Of a stretch of DNA of 64,000 nucleotides, positions 45,241-58,300 are shown one piece after another. Numbering within the stretch: the stretch's first letter is position 1; each line of letters starts with the position of its first letter. The notes under the pieces are model-generated. The model made no database searches. It had not been told where the DNA came from and saw nothing but the letters and a program-made list of their open reading frames with translations. Source of the DNA: Solanum dulcamara (taxonomy: Eukaryota; Streptophyta; Magnoliopsida; Solanales; Solanaceae). The translations under genes and the position numbers were made by a program. The stretch lies in contig NC_077240.1 of the NCBI RefSeq assembly GCF_947179165.1, positions 5,816,001 to 5,880,000 of the forward strand. The letters run 5' to 3'.

Positions 45241-48200
45241 ATGGCTCTGACAGCCGGGGGCAGCAGGGGTGGCTCAGCCCTCCCCAATTCATTCCTTCAA
45301 GCTTTACCTTTACAGAAACCCACCTTCATCTCTTCCTTTCCCAAAATAATAACCCCCTCAAACTCCAAAATAAAGCCAAGAATCAAACCCATCTCAGCCG
45401 TTCAATCTACACCTTCAAAGACAACAAAAACTGATCAAAACCCAGAAAGGAAATGGAGTCTTGAAAGCTGGAAATCGAAGCCAGCTTCTCAGCTCCCTGA
45501 ATACCCTGATAAGTTAGTGCTTGAATCGGTTCTTGACACCCTTTCGACTTATCCCCCAATTGTATTTGCTGGGGAAGCTAGGAATCTTGAAGAGAAATTG
45601 GGAGAAGCTGCTCTTGGGAACGCTTTCTTGTTGCAGGGCGGTGATTGTGCTGAGAGCTTTAAGGAATTTAGTGCTAATAACATTAGGGATACGTTCAGAG
45701 TCATCTTGCAGATGGGTGTTGTGCTTTTATGTTTGGTGGTCAAATGCCTGTAATCAAGGTGATTTTCTCAATGTTTGAGTTAATTACTTCATTTATTTTT
45801 GACAGGTTTAGCTCAAACTGACCCAGACATCATAGTGGTGAAAATTTAAGTCATCGATTCTTCTATTGTTTTCGTTACATTTATAAAAACTACACATGTG
45901 GCTTTATGGTGGACTCTGTAGAAGGAAAGAAACTAGAGATACTTTGACATCATAAAGGAAAAGATTTATAACTTAAAGCACAGATGTTTAGCTCTCTTCA
46001 CATGTAGTTATGATGGTGTAAAAATGAAAATGTTGAGGAAGTAGAATGAAATGGTTAATTTCCTTAGTTCTTTTCACATGTAGCTATTGTACTAATATAG
46101 TGTTTGGGTAAAATAAAAAAGTGTTTTTAAGCACTTGTTTTTAAGCCAAAATAACTAAAGTAAGCTATAAGTCCATCCAAGCAGACTCTAAAATGCATTT
46201 CGCTAATGGTTGTGCTAGTCATCGCCCATCGGTGCTATCCTTTAAAAAAGATTTCATTACATTCTCAATAGAAAAAGAGAGCAACAAATTTTGGTGGTTT
46301 GCATGATCACATGTCATATGGGGTTTTGTCCACCGTAGGTGGTCTTTGTCTGTGATATGTACAATTTACAGAACTTGGTCTTAAGCTGTTCATGCCCTTC
46401 AGGTTGTTTAGTTGGTAGAGGAAAAAATTGTCATGTTTTCACGCTAATGACACTAAAATGATTAAATTTGACCTTGATTATAGTATCTGTTAAGTGATAT
46501 CGTTATTCCTTTTGATTGCTCTGGGACAACTTTAGATGGTTGGCCTAATACACAAACAGATGAGGATGCACTTGCACTAAGTCATATGATGCTTGTTGGT
46601 TCATGGTGAAAATGATATTTCAAGCTTTTTCTTATTTACTGCTTAGGAAATATACTTGATTGAACTTTATTTTAGTCTGCTGCTAAGGTCTTGGTTCCAA
46701 TTATAATTAAGAATTTCTCTTGTTTGACTTATTATCCAAACTTTCACATGCATATCAAGCAGACAAATCAGCAACTGCATCTCAAAGTTTAGAATCAGGA
46801 GCAATGTATTCATTTTAGCGGTTTCTGTGGTTGTAACAAATATAGTTTTACTTTTGATTGTTGATTGTTGATCGATTCTGGTAGCTGTGGTCCAAGATTT
46901 GGTTATTTATACTTGTAATTTACTGGATAGGTGGGTAGAATGGCAGGTCAATTTGCAAAGCCAAGATCTGATCCATTTGAAGAAAAGGATGGCGTGAAGC
47001 TACCAAGTTACAGGGGAGACAATGTGAATGGTGATGCTTTTGATGAGAAATCAAGAATTCCTGACCCCCATAGGATGATTAGGGCCTATACTCAGTCTGT
47101 AGCTACATTGAACCTCCTCAGGGCATTCGCTACTGGTGGTTATGCTGCCATGCAGAGGGTTAACCAGTGGAATCTTGACTTTACTGATCACAGCGAGCAA
47201 GGTGACAGGTATGTCTTCTGCTATGTTAGTTTTCTTTCGAAAATAACTGTTAGTTTATTCTTATTTATCAAAAGAAATGGTTGTCTTTTTTTGTTTTTGT
47301 AGTCATGAATGTCTTTTTGTTATCACTTCCATGACTACCAATTTTGTGTGCAATTTGTTTCCCGAAGGTACCGAGAACTGGCTCACCGAGTTGACGAAGC
47401 CATGGGCTTCATGACTGCTGCTGGGCTTACAGTTGAGCACCCAATCATGACTACAACAGACTTCTGGACATCACATGAGTGCCTTCTCTTGCCTTATGAA
47501 CAAGCACTTACTAGAGAGGATTCAACTTCTGGCCTTTATTATGACTGCTCCGCTCATATGATTTGGGTTGGGGAACGAACAAGGCAATTGGATGGTGCTC
47601 ATGTTGAGTTTCTCAGAGGAATTGCCAATCCTCTTGGAATCAAGGTACAGGGCACTTCTTTTCCTGCAATTTTATTTTCTTAGAAAAAGGAGTGTGGTAA
47701 AACATGGTAATTACGAAAGGCTCTGAGAAGTATCTTGTAAGAGGGAACGAATAAACTTCAGACTGCCATCTGCATGTGGTAAGGAGTTGAAGGGAAGGTG
47801 GAGATTATAAATTGTAAGCCATGCCTTGGAGATGCATTTGACCATGCCTGGACCTTCGTCTATTCTTTGACCATCCACATGCTGTTATTCAACTTTTAGC
47901 CTGTGATTAGTGGTAAAAAGTGTAGAATGTTTGAAAACTGGTAAGTGAAACGAGAAAACAAAGCTTTGGACTAATATTTTATGAAGTTTTAGGTCTTGTT
48001 CTATACGAAGTGTGAGTAGAGATAGGGGTAATTGTAAAGCTAAATTTAAGAAGAAAACATCATATCGAAGTTAAATATTATAATAATACATGAATTTGAA
48101 TTCTTGAAATCTTATCAATGATATAATTAGAAGAATGGTGTCAAGCATTTGAGATGTCCCAAAAAGTAAAATGAGTTGTATAAATTGGGATGGAGAGTGT

Positions 48201-49215
48201 AAATACTGACCAGAGTTAAACCGTTAAATACAACGTCCAATTATAGTATCCACCTCTTCATATTCCTATCAAAACAATTATAGTGTCACCAGATTTTAGG
48301 TTCCCTTAGTTTCCACGATATTACTATTTAGCTTACTGATTGATGGACATACATGCTACATAAGCTACCTTTGTTTCCACAGGTGAGTCACAAAATGGAT
48401 CCAGATGAACTCGTCAAGCTTATTGACATTCTTAACCCTCAAAACAGACCAGGAAGGATTACTGTAATTGCCAGGATGGGAGCTGATAACATGAGAGTAA
48501 AGCTTCCCCATCTGATCAGGGCTGTTCGCGCAGCTGGTCAAATTGTCACTTGGGTCAGTGATCCTATGCATGGAAATACCACTAAAGCCCCTTGTGGACT
48601 CAAAACACGTTCATATGACTCTATCCGGGTATGATGCTATTCTACTTATTTTATATACTTGTACAAGAACTTGCTTTATGTTCTCGTGGTATGTGAATTC
48701 TGCTCTATTTTTTCAAAAAAGATTTATCTGCCACCCTTGGCAATATAAGTAAAGTATTTCTAAACTCTTTTAGTATCCAAGAAACTATAGGAGAAGATCG
48801 AAGTAGCACAAGGCAAGAAATTAGTTGATAATAAGATCGAATAAACCCTTTTTACTAAATAGCAAATTTTGTGACCTTATGCTCTTTACTCCTACCGTTT
48901 AGACTATCCTAGTGAATTTCTTTTTCGCCGTAGCTTATATTGTGATTGCATGTATCTATGTAGGCTGAGGTAAGAGCATTCTTTGATGTACACGATCAAG
49001 AAGGGAGCTATCCTGGTGGTGTGCATCTGGAGATGACAGGTCAGAATGTAACGGAGTGCGTTGGAGGCTCTCGGACAATTACTTACAATGATCTGAGCTC
49101 ACGCTACCATACACTTTGTGACCCAAGACTTAACGCTTCTCAAGCACTTGAACTTGCCTTTATTATCGCTGAGGGTCTCAGGAAAAGAAGACTTGGACCT
49201 AAGTTCAGGTTCTAG
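45241..49215 (+). CDS. DHS: DAHP synthase (plastid, class II), frame broken in exon 1
   Basis: 3-Deoxy-D-arabino-heptulosonate-7-phosphate synthase joins phosphoenolpyruvate and erythrose 4-phosphate, the first shikimate step, in plastids. Exons: 45241-45758, 46931-47208, 47368-47644, 48383-48628, 48964-49215 (about 522 residues in total). The first 60 or so residues, rich in Ser, Thr and Pro, look like a transit peptide. Conserved class II segments are [68 protein letters not shown], GKKxxP-like sites replaced by [23 protein letters not shown] and [12 protein letters not shown]. In exon 1 the conserved LMFGGQMP stretch is out of frame because GTGCTTTTATG has two extra T bases (45724-45729). 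A TAA follows at 45751-45753, truncating at about 170 residues before most of the catalytic barrel. All later exons are open. Confidence 0.93.
45759..46930 (+). other. Intron 1 of DHS with a MITE fragment
   Basis: 1172-bp intron. At about 46098-46192 it holds a fragment (AGTGTTTGGGTAAAATAAA to CCATCCAAGCAGACTCT) of the same MITE family as the fuller copy at 63020-63199. Confidence 0.6.
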
Positions 49216-50689
49216 AAACCATCTTACTACCCTTTTCCTACTATTCGCGGTAAGCGTCTGTGAGAAGAGGTATAAGCATAGAGTATGGCAAGATCCAATT
49301 TTATAGAAATATGAGACTCAAAACATGGAAAGGCTATTACAGCATCCAGTTGTGGGCAGGCTGTTAGTGTATATGTTAAGTGATAGGACCTCTTGATGCT
49401 TAAAGTTTTGTCTATATAACATCTGTGAGTTATAACTTCTTCGTAAGTGAAGTGAACTGACTGTTTGGTTTGATATATAACATCCAGTGGCAGAACAAAC
49501 TTTTTCACAACGAGATTCAAAATATAAACAAGTAAATACATACATATAAGAAGCAGCTAAAGTAATTCAACATTTATTATATATGCATAAAAAATAATTT
49601 TAACTTTGTACATTCAATGTAATTTTCAAAGGAAAGGGTAATCCCCTTTTGGCACCCTAGCTCTGGCCCTGGTGCTGGCCTTGGCTAATTTGGTTTCGTA
49701 TTGAAAAGCTTCTCAAATAAAGCGCTATCTATCAAAACCTTGTTTGTATTTGGGCTCAAACTCGAGATCTTTTACTAAGAAACCTAATAGGTTCGAATTC
49801 TGTCACCTTGATGTGGATACGGTAGCCTTCTCCGTGATCGGATGTTACTTGTTACTATGCATATGTTTTTCATCTAGTGTATTCTTTCTGGATAGTACAA
49901 GCTCAGAGGAATAACCATAGAAACTATCTGATTTTTCAAAAAATTATTTATTTATTTAAAAAATGAATATCCATAGCAACTGTGGAATGTGTTCTGATCC
50001 TTTTCACAACCCTTATTCTTTTGAAGCATTTTTTTATTTTTAATTTTACTTGTTCAAAGGAGACTTTTGAGGTGTCTTACTTATCTACCTCAAATATTAA
50101 AAAATAATATTCTCTCAAGTATCGAGGTCTTCTTTGGCTAAGAAGGAATTCTGGAAGAGATGGAGACCCCTCTAATAATTGCCTCTTCTTTTTTTTTTTC
50201 AGAATTCCCACTAATTAGTTCATGTATAGGAAGGGAAGGTTTCTACTTGAAACTGAGATCAATATTTGGATGTAATATTACTTCCACCTTAATCTTAATT
50301 TAATGTTTTTTTCATCACCTCAATTGAGTAAGAGTAAAGGTGTGGAAATTAAATATATATAAGTTAATTTTTTCCCAATATATTCTTTTATTTAAAAAAA
50401 ATTGTGTTAATTTAACCGATCTAATATAAATTAAGACGGATGTAGTAATAATTTGTAATTTTAGCTTCACAATCTTAACCTTATAACCAAATGTCACACG
50501 TGATACTGCAGTCTTCCTGGCACGTGACCTATGCTACTTTAGACTTGCCGACTAGCACGAGATCGTGAATGTCTTGTCAAATATTCATCCAATTTTCTTT
50601 TAAGGGAATTTATCGGACGATTTACTCTCTTTCCTCATTTTTTTTCTTTTAATTTTGTACATGATGTCATATTGATTTTAATATAATTG
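49216..50689. other. Intergenic DNA downstream of DHS
   Basis: At 49488-49670 there is a possible worn hAT MITE (CAGTGGCAGAACAAAC at the left, CAGGGCCAGAGCTAGG inverted at the right) without a matching 8-bp target duplication. Nothing else is recognised. Confidence 0.4.
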
Positions 50690-51062
50690 CTCCTTTTTGA
50701 TATTATCAAAATATTTTATATTCTGATGATATCAAACAATTTTTTTTTTGATATCATCAGAGTATATAATATAGTCTGATGGCATCAAACTGTTTTGCTG
50801 AAACACTATTTTTTTCTTTTTGATACCATGAGAGTATAAATATCAAACGTGTATTTATGTTTGTGTCCCTTTCTTTGTTCCTCTTTGATACCATCAGAAT
50901 ATATTATACTTTGACTGTATGAAACAGTTTCGCTGAAACACTATTTCTTCCTTCTTGATACTTTGAGAGTATAAATATCAAACGTGTATTTTTGTATGTG
51001 CCCCTTTCTTTGTTCCTCTTTGATATCATCAAAGAATATTATATACTCTCATGATATCAAAT
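50690..51062. repeat. Array of TTGATATCATCA-like palindromes
   Basis: Nine near-copies of TTTGATAYCATCA and its inverse (starting near 50696, 50721, 50748, 50777, 50819, 50881, 50953, 51016, 51046). Within it, a block of about 136 bp from GAAACACTATTT (about 50798) to CTTTGTTCCTCTTTGATA is tandemly repeated from about 50934. Transcripts could form several hairpins. No gene is seen. Confidence 0.75.
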
Positions 51063-52039
51063 GCACGAGATAATTAAAAACAAATGGTGTGAAAATTAAT
51101 GGAATATTCAATGATAAATAGTTTTTTGGGGGGAGTATAACAATAATCATCCTTAAATAGTGAGTTGCCTCTAAGTTGTCCTTTAGAGCATATATATCCT
51201 CATTATAAAAGAGACTTATATATATATTTTTACAGTTATATAAATGGTTCACATATACTTTATTCTCAAGGTTATAAAAATAGCTCACACATACCTTCAC
51301 CTTTATAAAAATAGTTCACATATACCATTTTCATGTAAAAAAAAGGGGGGGAGGGGTGAAATTGATTTTAACTTTTTTTAAAAAATCATGTAGGGGTATT
51401 TTATTTTTTTTGAGAACGTAAAAAATTAAATATAAAAATATATCCATACATAGATTTTTTGCTAGTAAAAATTAGAGGTATATCTAAAAAAATTGACTTT
51501 TTGAATTATCATTATTTGAATTTTGTATTCTTATTTTATTTTTTCTTTCATTCTTGGGATAAAAATACAAGAAATAAAAAGAAAGAAGTGTGATTAAAAA
51601 AGAAGTAAGAAAAAAATTTAAAACTATTTTTTTTACAGTTATATTGTAATTTAAAATCAATTTTTTTAATGTTATATTGTAATTTAGTTCTATGCTTTTG
51701 TCAAAAAAAAAGGGACATGTATAATAAATTTAACAATAAAAATAGTGAGAAAAATAAATTTGACCATCAAAATAATAAATTTAAATTAGTCAGTGAATCA
51801 AAAAAGTAAAAAAAAATTATGTATGAGAAGGATCAAATATATCCCTATATAAATTACTTTTTTTAATAAAAATCTTTAAAATAAATTTAAAATTATTATT
51901 TTTCACTTCCGTTAGACAAAAAGAATAATATGAGCTGCTTTCATAACGATGAATATATTAGCTCTAAATGACAAAGTTAAAAGTATATCAAACCCTTTTC
52001 TCTTTCAAATTATAAGTAAATTTATTTAGAGACGTAAAT

Positions 52040-52040
<1 letters not shown>
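51063..52040. other. AT-rich intergenic DNA with a MITE-family fragment
   Basis: 51945-52005, inverted, reads GGGTTTGATATAC, ACTTTGTCATTTAGAGCT, matching 38133-38190. 51150-51320 has similar GAGCATATATATCCTCATTA and GTTCACATATACC words, so the two may be opposite ends of one worn element. Confidence 0.45.

Positions 52041-52045
<5 letters not shown>

Positions 52046-52089
<44 letters not shown>
52046..52089. repeat. (AT)n microsatellite
   Basis: About 44 bases of uninterrupted AT repeat. Confidence 0.9.
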
Positions 52090-52091
<2 letters not shown>

Positions 52092-52104
52092 CCTTTTAAA
52101 ATTA

Positions 52105-52132
52105 CTAGTCATAAGAAACCGTGCTAGCACGG
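52105..52132 (-). mobile_element. Possible Helitron 3' terminus
   Basis: On the minus strand a GC-rich hairpin CCCGTGCTAGCACGG is followed by ten bases and CTAG, then T. That order (hairpin, 10-12 bases, CTRR, T) is the classical Helitron 3' end. If correct, the element body extends rightwards, but I could not identify a 5' TC end, and no helicase frame is present. Confidence 0.5.
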
Positions 52133-53314
52133 GCCCACTATGTGTTATTCTTTTCTTTCGATTTATGAGATATTAAAACTTAATTTTTTATATTTAAAAA
52201 AAAAATGATAATTATTATGATTTATGTCATTTTAATTAATACATATTATTTACTTTGTTTCATTTTATATCGCATCAAAATTTATTTATCTTTTTAAATA
52301 TTTTAGTTTATTAATTACTGTGGTTTATAGTACCTTTTATATAAATTTCAAATAATGTATGTTATCCTCTGTCCCAATTTATTTGGCATTGATAAAATTT
52401 GAAGAACCATTTAGTTTTTGTCTATTACTTTTAAATTTTTAAGTTGGTAATTTATTGTGATTTATTATACTTTTACATCATTTGAAGTAATATATGTTTC
52501 TTCGTTCGTCCCAATTTAAGTTACTAATTGTTGTGATTCATAATACTATTACGTAAAATTTTAAAATTGCTGGTTACTGTAATTTATAATACTTTGCACT
52601 TAATTGTTTTAATATATAACATCTTCCAAGAGAGTAAAAAAGGAAATTAAAATATAAAAAATACAAAAATCAATATCAGTAAATACGACAATGACCAGTT
52701 GTTTGCTTTAAGCAGTTAAATCCGGCAGGACAATCGGAAACAATTCAAACAAGCCGCACAATCGAAAACTGATGAGTTATTCTTTTATACGTAAGTACTA
52801 AACTAATACATATCAATCAAATATAACCAAGGTTTTATGATTAATTATTAAATAAAGTAACATATTTAAAATGATTGATTTATTGGGTTTTTAAGAACAT
52901 GCACACAAAAAATTCACAAATGAAATGTTAAATATGTAATAAGAATACTTCATCATTTAAAAATGTTAAATATGTAATAAAAACACTTCATCATATGATG
53001 AGATATTCAATATCATAACTTTAGCATCTAAATAAAATTTATCAATAAATTTCAAAGGTCATTGGTTCATTGTGCCACTATTAAGATAAGTGTTTTTCAT
53101 AATTTAAATAATATATATTTATTTTAATTTCAACTATTAAAAATAATTTCAAACCTATAATGTAAACAGTCGATATTTATAAATAAGTATTTTATACTAT
53201 TAAAAATATTCTATGATTATATTCTTTACGTAATATTTGAGAATGACTAATACCATTAGTAGTAGAAGAAGTATTAATCAATTTGTATTTATTTTCATTC
53301 AAATGGGGAAATGG
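52133..53314. other. AT-rich DNA, possibly body of the Helitron-like element
   Basis: Contains several diverged copies of a unit with GTGATTTATTATACTTTTA and CCCAATTTATTTGG/CCCAATTTAAGTTA words. No gene. Confidence 0.4.
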
Positions 53315-53586
53315 TATTATCAACCAAGTAAAATGGTTGTCCACTTAAATGGGTGGATAGTCCATTTACTTTTTAAGTGGTAAAATGCCCACTAATATTT
53401 TCCTCCACTTGTAAATATAGCTATAAATATAGTCTTAAACTTCAACGTAAAAACACACAAAACACATAAAAGAAAGAATTACTATTACTCTCTCTATATT
53501 ACTACTCTCTCTATTAATACTTTCTATATACATATTCTCTTGTTCTTCTTCCTTTATAAAATTGTCAAGTTAGTTAATTCATAACA
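53315..53586 (+). repeat. 5' LTR of Copia-2
   Basis: 272 bp, pairs with 59055-59337. Contains TATAAATATAG around 53420, a plausible TATA box. Confidence 0.85.
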
Positions 53587-53699
53587 CGTTATCAGCACGA
53601 AGCTCTAATTTTTCAGAAAAGTAACTTCTATATCAGGTATATCTACTAAAGAAATTTAAATTTTAAGTTATCTTTGTTACTTTCAAATTAATTTTCATC

Positions 53700-54753
53700 A
53701 TGTCAAACTTGTCAAAATTGGAATTTGTGACGCTTGATATTTCTGGTAAAAATTATTTGTCATGGGTACTTGATGCTGAAATTCACCTTACCGCTAAGAG
53801 TCTTGGTGATGCTATAATTGAAGGAAATACAGCATCAAGTCAGGATAAAGCAAAGGCTATGATTTTCCTTCGTCATCATCTAGATGAAAGCCTAAAAATG
53901 GAATACTTGATAGTAAAAGATCCACTTGAATTGTGGAAAGACTTAAAAGGGAGGTATGACCACCTTAGGGCAACGGTATTGCCAAGGGCTCGTTATGAGT
54001 GGATGCACTTACGGTTTCAAGATTTTCAAACCGTAATTGAGTATAATTCTGTTGTATTTAGAATAACTTCCCAATTAAAATTATGTGGGGAAAATATAAA
54101 TGATGAGGACATATTAGAAAAGCCACTAACTACTTTTCATGCCTCTAATGTAATATTACAGCAACAATACCGTGAAAAGGGTTTTAAAAAATACTCTGAA
54201 TTGATATCATGGCTTCTGGTGGCTGAACAACATAATGTCTTTTTAATGAAAAAAATCATGAAGCCGTCCCACTGGAACTGCTCCGTTACCGGAGGCAAAT
54301 ATGGTAAAAGCACATGGCCAGTCTGAAAGAAGACATAATAAATATCAAGGTCACAATAATGTGCGTGGGCGTGGCAATGGCAGAGGACGATATAATAATT
54401 GTCGTGGTGGTGGTCAAAATAAAAGGGAGAACAATATCAGTTCTCAAAATGGCCCTTCAAAAAGTAACTGTCATCGTTGTGGCATGAAAGGCCACTGGAA
54501 AAATGAATGTCGGACGCTTGAGCATTTTGTAAGACTTTATCAAAATTCTTTTAAAAGAAAGGCAAATAGAGGTGGTGCCTCTTCTTCTAATACTCGGATA
54601 GAGTCACACTTGGCGTTCGAAAATAATGTTGAGGCAAGGCCTTTGAATAATGATAATATTGAAGCAAATCCGGCCTTAAGGGATGATGATTTTAATGACC
54701 TCAATGATATTACTCATTTGGAGGTTGAAGATTTTTTTAAAGATCTTAATTGA
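53700..54753 (+). pseudogene. Copia-2 gag, frameshifted
   Basis: First part (53700-54326) begins MSNLSKLEFVTLDISG with the LSWVLDAEIHL motif of Copia Gag. The frame is lost near 54290 and continues in another register (to 54753) with RGRGNGRGRYN, the zinc knuckle CHRCGMKGHWKNEC and a THLEVEDFFKDLN end that is typical for gag of this group. A one-step indel explains the shift. Confidence 0.88.
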
Positions 54754-55357
54754 TGTTTAATTTTATGTTTTTCAATATGTTATCATGTACTTTGAATTAT
54801 TGTGTTTTTACGTTTATGTATTTGAAGAAAAAAAAATCAAGGTCACATTTTTATGATAATTGTATATTATTTATTACATTGTGCTATTTTACAATGTTGT
54901 AATTAATAACTATTAGTGTGCTATTATTTAATCTTAATATCATATTGTTACTAAAAATAATATTCGCCTTATTTAATGTCATTATACTAACTGTTTATTC
55001 TTGTTAATGTTTTAGACATTAATAATATATAATGATTGTATTATTTTTGTCAATAAACAAATTATCTATACATGATGATTAATATTATAATAATGTTTTA
55101 TAATATTTATATTTGTTTTTAATACTTGTGTATAATATTTATTTAAGGTTAATAAGTATATAATTTCATAAACTAAATTATTGTAACATTCATCATAATT
55201 GAATCATATAATTTTTTAAATTCTAAATTGCCATAATTTAACTTTAAAAAAAAGGGACTTATGTTTTTCTAGCAAAATTGTTACTTATTTTATTTCTTAC
55301 AATGCATTTTTATTTTATGAAGATAAATAAATTTATCAGTCTTCAATTGGATTCAAG
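54754..55357 (+). other. Spacer between gag and pol of Copia-2
   Basis: About 600 bases, strongly AT-rich, no coding signal. A long non-coding gap here occurs in related plant elements, as far as I recall. Confidence 0.5.
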
Positions 55358-58300
55358 ATGAATAATGGAGATATGTGCATTTTGGATAGTGTCACAACTC
55401 ATACGATATTAAAAGAAAAGAAATATTTTTGTCATTTGATTATGAAAAAGGCCTATGTCAATACAATATCTCATAGTACAAAATTAATTGAAGGCTCTAG
55501 AAAATCAGCCTTATTACTAACTGGAGGAATGATATTGGTAATTGATAATGCATTATATTGTAGTAAGTCTCAAAGAAACTTGTTAAGTTTCAAGGTTATT
55601 CGTCAAAATGGCTATCATATTGAGACTGCAAATGAAGGAAAGGTTGAATACCTTTATATTACTACAATAAATATGGAGAAGAAAATTGTGCACGAAAAAT
55701 TACCTGCACTTTCTTCTGGGTTGTACCATACGAATATTGGTACTGTTGAATCACATGCCATTGTAAACAAAAGGTTTACTGATTCTAATGATTTTATCAT
55801 TTGGCATGACCGTTTGGGTCATCCCGGTTATAATATGATGCGCATAATTATTGAGAATTCACATGGACACACTTTGAAGAATCAGAAAATTCTTCAATCT
55901 AAGGAATTCTCTTGTGTTGCTTGTTCCCAAGGAAAACTGATTATCAAACCATCAGCAACTAAGGTTGGGATTGAATCCCCTGCGTTTCTGGAACGTATAC
56001 AGGGTGATATATGTGGGCCAATTCACCCTTCATGTTGACCATTTAAATATTATATGGTCTTGATAGATGCATCTACAAGATGGTCACATGTGTGCTTATT
56101 ATCAACTCGCAACATGGCTTTTGCGAGATTGTTAGCTCAAATTATAAGGTTAAGAGCACAATTTCCAGATTATGCAATAAAGACAATTCGTCTTGATAAT
56201 GCTGGTGAATTCACATCTCAATCATTTAATGATTATTGTATGTAGATTGGAATAAAAGTTGAGCATCCGGTCGCTCATGTACATACTCAAAATGGTCTAG
56301 CAGAATCATTGATTAAACGCCTCCAATGGATAGCTAGACCATTGCTAATGGGGACAAAACTTCCTATTTCAGTATGAGGGCATGTTATTTTGCATGCAGC
56401 AGCACTTGTGCGCGTAAGGCCAACAAATTATCATGAATTTTTCCCATTACAGTTGGCATTTGGAAGGGAGCCAAATATATCCCATCTTAGAATATTTGGA
56501 TGTGCGGTATATGTCCCAATTGCTCCACCGCACCGCACAAAGATGGGTCTCCAAAGAAGGTTGGGAATATATGTTGGGTATGAATCTCCTTCTATTATAA
56601 AATATGTGGAACCTATGACTGGAGATTTATTTACGGCAAGATTCGTTGATTGTCATTTTGATGAATCAGTATACCCAACATTAGGGGGAGAACATAAGCA
56701 GTTGAAAAATGAGATAGATTGGAATTCATTGTCACTATCTCATTTAGATCCTCGAACAAATCAATATGAGCAAGAAGTTCAAAAGATGATTTATTTGCAA
56801 AATATTGCAAATCAACTGCCGGATGCATTTACTAACCTTCCACGGGTTACTAAATCGCATATCCCAGCTGCTAATGCTCAAGATCGAGTTGATGTCCCGG
56901 TAGGACAACTTATTCAGGCAAATGAGTCTAGACCACGCTTAAAACGTGGAAGACCATTTGGTTCCAAAGATAAAAATCCTCGAAAAAGGAAAGGAATGAA
57001 TGATCAAGATGATCATAATTTGGAGGCGAGTGCTCAAGAAGAGTCCAGAGATACAACAAATGGTGATACCACCGAGGAGGTCCAAGTACCTGAAAATAAT
57101 GAGAATGAAGAAATCTCTATATGTTATGTCTCGACAGGAAAACAGTGGAACCGAAATGATATTGTGGTCGATAATATTTTTGCTTATAATGTTGCCATTG
57201 AAATAATGCAACAAGATAAGAATCTTGAACCAAAATCTGTCGATGAATGCAGACAGAGAAATGATTGGCCAAGATGGAAGGATGCAATTCAAGCAGAGTT
57301 AAATTCACTTGAAAAACGTGAAGTTTTCGGATCAATAGTTCGAACACCGGAAGGTGTCAAGCCAGTAGGGCACAAATGGGTTTTTGTGCGTAAACGAAAT
57401 GAAAAGGGTGAAGTCGTAAGATATAAAGCATGACTTGTAGCCCAAGGTTTTTCGCAAAGACCTGGCATTGACTATATGGAAACATATTCCCCTATGGTGG
57501 ATGCAATTACTTTCAGGTATCTAATGAATTTGGCAGTTCATGAAAAGCTTGAAATGCACTTAATGGACGTGGTCACTGCCTATTTATATGGCTCATTGGA
57601 CCACGACATTTTTATGAAAATTCCCGATGGGTTCAAAGTGCCTGAAGCATACAAGGATTCTCGAGAAAATTGCTCAATAAAACTTCAAAAATCCTTGTAC
57701 GAGTTGAAACAATCAGGGCGAATGTGGTACAATCGTCTTAGCGAATATTTGCTAAAAGAAGGATATAAAAATGATCCAATTTGCCCTTGTGTCTTTATGA
57801 GAAGGTCTGGATCTGAATTTGTCATAATAGCAGTATATGTTGATGATTTGAATATTATTGGAACTCTAGAAGAACTTTCAAAGGCAGTAAAATGTCTGAA
57901 AAAGGAGTTTGAAATGAAAGACATTGGAAAGACAAAATTTTGTCTTGGTCTACAAATTGAACATTTTATAAATGGGATATTTGTCCATCAGTCAACTTAT
58001 ACTGAAAATATTTTAAAGAGATTTTATTTGGATAAAGCACACACATTGAGTACTCCAATGGTTGTGAGATCTCTTGATATTAATACAGATCCGTTTCGGC
58101 CTTATGAAAATGATGAAGAACTTATTGGTGCTGAAATACCATACCTTAGTGCAATTGGTGCATTAATGTATCTTGCCAACAATTCTAGACCAGATATAGC
58201 TTTCGCAGTAAACTTGTTAGTAAGATTTAGTTCTTCACCAACACGCAGACACTGGAATGGAATTAAGCATATATTCAGATACTTTCGAGGTACCATTGAT

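Noticed and set aside
49488..49670. Possible hAT MITE downstream of DHS
   Set aside because: Ends are only partly alike and no 8-bp target duplication is found, so it is kept only as a note.
50690..51062. Considered as a CRISPR-like array
   Set aside because: Eukaryotic DNA, no constant repeat-spacer spacing, and alternating orientation of the word.
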